The notes beneath the pieces were generated by a model that had not been told where the DNA came from, did not search any database, and was given only the letters and a program-made list of their open reading frames with translations. From Candidatus Sumerlaeota bacterium (lineage in GTDB: Bacteria; Sumerlaeota; T1SED10-198M), in contig PWGE01000264.1 in assembly GCA_003554345.1 (NCBI GenBank), positions 1-8,171 on the forward strand: a stretch of DNA of 8,171 bases, given 5' to 3'. Both the position numbers and the translations under genes were made by a program. Positions 6,809 to 8,171 of this stretch are shown in pieces; position 1 is the stretch's first letter, and the number at the start of each line of letters is the position of its first letter.

Positions 6809-6989
6809 GACTAGAAGTAGAAAAAAGTGACTTCTTACCCTGGATATTACTGACAAAAAAGAAACGCTCTTTTGATATGGTAAAACAATGAAATTTGCCT
6901 GGAGTTATAATTCCGGCATGAAGGAAGAAGTTTTTTTAAAAGAGAGACAAAAAATAACAATTATCCGGTAAAAGTTCCGGTTTTAATTT

Positions 6990-7145
6990 GTGACGGAGCT
7001 TACTGTTTTTTTGCTTTATGTGTTTGCCTTTCTTAAGGAGCAGGTTTCCAGAATATTTCAAAGAAATGAGGGCCTGTTTATTATGAACGTTGAAGGTGTT
7101 GAGAAGTTTGTAAAAATGGTGTCTGTATGTCTGAGTTATAGTTGA
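6990..7145 (+). CDS. possible 51-codon ORF or gene remnant
   Basis: A frame open after the TAA at 6984-6986 can start at GTG 6990 and ends with TGA at 7143-7145. The first part is hydrophobic (TELTVFLLYVFAFL) and the rest is polar and mildly basic. A shorter version starts at ATG 7083 behind GAGGG (7068-7072, 10 nt spacing) and gives 20 residues. The GTG has no ribosome site. I recognise no family. It may be a small membrane peptide, a remnant, or chance. Confidence 0.18.
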   Translation: MTELTVFLLYVFAFLKEQVSRIFQRNEGLFIMNVEGVEKFVKMVSVCLSYS

Positions 7146-7187
7146 TTATTATGGGGCATAGAGATATCTGTTAATAGAAACCGCTTG

Positions 7188-7196
7188 TGGTAGAAT
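7188..7196 (+). promoter_or_regulatory. extended -10 promoter candidate for the final gene
   Basis: TAGAAT at 7191-7196 is preceded by TGG at 7188-7190, an extended -10 match. The -35 region is poor (CTGTTA at 7168-7173, 17 nt spacer). Transcription would start near 7203, only a few nt before the ATG at 7207, so the message could be nearly leaderless. That fits the absence of a Shine-Dalgarno sequence, but both points are inferred. Confidence 0.3.
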
Positions 7197-7206
7197 AATA
7201 ATTATT

Positions 7207-8171
7207 ATGACTGTGCCAGACTATATGAAAAAGGGGTTATTCTGGTTACTGATATCAGGCACCATTATTCTTTCACTGGTTCGTTTTATTCATCTGAATG
7301 CAGATTTTCCCACAGAGATTTCTCGCAGCGGTGCTATGTATACCGATGAAGGATGGTACGCCAAAAATGCCGTGTGGTATCATTTAACGGGTGATTGGTA
7401 TGCTCAGTATGACATGAACTATGCCGTGAGCTTACCGGTGTTACCATTTTTTCATGGTATTTCCTTTTCTTTGCTGGGAGTGGGAATAGGCGCTGCCCGG
7501 ACCACCATCATTTTGTTTTTTATTGGTTCACTGGCAATGGTCTATGTACTGCTCAGAAAATATGAGGGGGATGTACCTGCTGCTCTGGGGGTGTTTTTAC
7601 TATCTGCCAATTATTTTCTCTTTTCGTTCAGTCGAATGGCACTGGGAGAAATCCCTTTTGTTTTCTTCGTGTTAGTAAGCCTCTTTCTGGTTCTCAAATC
7701 CAATGAACGTCCACAGAATCTCTTTTATCCAGCAGGTGCGGCTCTTTGCTTTACCCTTGCTTTTTTTACCAAAACAAATGCTGTTTTTGCCCTCTTTGTG
7801 ACATTGGTGCTTTTCTGGATCTATGAAAAGAGAACCCATAAGACGTATCGTTCCCTTCTGTTTACAGGCATATGGGCGGGGTTGTTTGTTTTACACTTCT
7901 TGTTGCTTGCCCGTCCTTATTACGAAGATTATGTTTTCTTTCATTCTATGAATGTGGGCCTGAATATAGAGTGGGGTTTTCTTGACTATGTTAGATTTTT
8001 GTGGCGGGTTGTTCGGAAAGGATATGAAGTGGATTTTCTACTGTATACTGCCCTTCCCCTGGTTTTGGGTTTTGCTGCCTGGAAGAAAAGAAGTTTCTTT
8101 CACCGGCCTCTTGTCATATCCTCTCTGGCGTGGATGGTGTTTTATCTTGGACTATTGAGCCTCTATGGCAA
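7207..8171 (+). CDS. GT39/ArnT-like membrane glycosyltransferase, 3' end missing
   Basis: At least 321 codons are open to the right edge, with no stop. The protein starts with a membrane helix (about 11-27). A first extracytoplasmic loop follows with SGAMYTDEGWYAKNA (41-55), in which D47-E48 is the expected acidic catalytic motif of GT39/GT83-type GT-C enzymes such as ArnT and protein mannosyltransferases. Further family-like marks are FSRMALGEIPFVFF (141-154) and AFFTKTNA (185-192). At least nine more hydrophobic segments follow, up to residue 319. These enzymes move a sugar from a polyprenyl-phosphate donor to a lipid, glycan or protein on the outer face of the membrane. Usual family length is about 450-600 residues, so roughly a third or more should lie beyond the window. 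ATG 7207 has no ribosome site; an in-frame ATG at 7225 is a possible alternative. It is 455 nt from the previous gene and probably has its own promoter. Confidence 0.87.
   Translation, partial: MTVPDYMKKGLFWLLISGTIILSLVRFIHLNADFPTEISRSGAMYTDEGWYAKNAVWYHLTGDWYAQYDMNYAVSLPVLPFFHGISFSLLGVGIGAARTTIILFFIGSLAMVYVLLRKYEGDVPAALGVFLLSANYFLFSFSRMALGEIPFVFFVLVSLFLVLKSNERPQNLFYPAGAALCFTLAFFTKTNAVFALFVTLVLFWIYEKRTHKTYRSLLFTGIWAGLFVLHFLLLARPYYEDYVFFHSMNVGLNIEWGFLDYVRFLWRVVRKGYEVDFLLYTALPLVLGFAAWKKRSFFHRPLVISSLAWMVFYLGLLSLYG

Larger units (their letters stand above)
6752..7206 (+). other. 455 nt intergenic region with terminator and a small ORF candidate
   Basis: No confidently identified gene. It holds a terminator-like hairpin at 6788-6808, a second weaker hairpin (AGAAGT at 6813-6818 with ACTTCT at 6830-6835, loop 11 nt), and a TATAAT at 6906-6911 without a suitable -35. 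TCCGG occurs three times (6912, 6964, 6976), the last two in imperfect 12 nt tandem repeats. A possible 51-codon ORF lies at 6990-7145, and an extended -10 lies just before the final gene. Confidence 0.4.

Noticed and set aside
6878-6900. Sigma-54 type promoter (GG-N10-GC) around TGGTAAAACAATGAAATTTGCC.
   Set aside because: The GG to GC spacing is 16 nt rather than 10.
4714-6905. TGGTAAAA followed by GCCTGGAGT in both large gaps (4714-4752 and 6878-6905), as a possible shared operator.
   Set aside because: The spacing differs by 11 nt, and one shared 9-mer between two gaps of about 400 nt is expected by chance.
1-8171. CRISPR arrays, tRNA or rRNA genes.
   Set aside because: No regularly spaced repeats and no recognisable tRNA or rRNA sequence were seen.

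Overview
This window is most likely a bacterial cell-surface glycan or glycolipid locus. All five confident genes are on the + strand. Base composition is AT-rich by eye (about 40% GC, not computed), with many A and T tracts and long gaps between some genes. No ribosomal, tRNA or housekeeping gene is present to anchor the taxonomy. The protein families point to an uncultivated bacterium, but the phylum cannot be assigned from the sequence.

Layout. Positions 1-269 are mostly non-coding and carry an extended -10 promoter candidate aimed at the first gene. Three genes then form a tight block. The first (270-2216) encodes a 648-residue polytopic membrane protein of GT-C glycosyltransferase appearance. 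The second (2262-3686) encodes a radical SAM enzyme with a B12-binding-like N-terminus that strongly resembles HpnJ of hopanoid side-chain biosynthesis. The third (3691-4668) encodes a family 2 glycosyltransferase with a hydrophobic C-terminal anchor. The gaps are 45 and 4 nt, and the second and third genes have good ribosome binding sites, so the block is probably one operon. A roughly 400 nt gap follows (4669-5071). It contains inverted repeats, a terminator-like hairpin, and short protein-like stretches that may be gene remains. Next comes a second GT-C-like membrane protein (5072-6751), followed by a roughly 455 nt gap. The final gene is a GT39/ArnT-like membrane glycosyltransferase that starts at 7207 and runs off the right edge.

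How the genes could work together (inference). The GT2 enzyme would attach a sugar to a membrane lipid on the cytoplasmic face. The radical SAM enzyme could rearrange or otherwise modify the lipid or the sugar, as HpnJ is reported to do with glucosaminyl-hopanoid. The three GT-C-type proteins would use lipid-linked sugars on the outer face of the membrane. The most interesting point is the HpnJ-like enzyme paired with a GT2 outside any visible hopanoid gene cluster. This may mark an undescribed lipid-sugar modification, but the sequence alone does not prove it.
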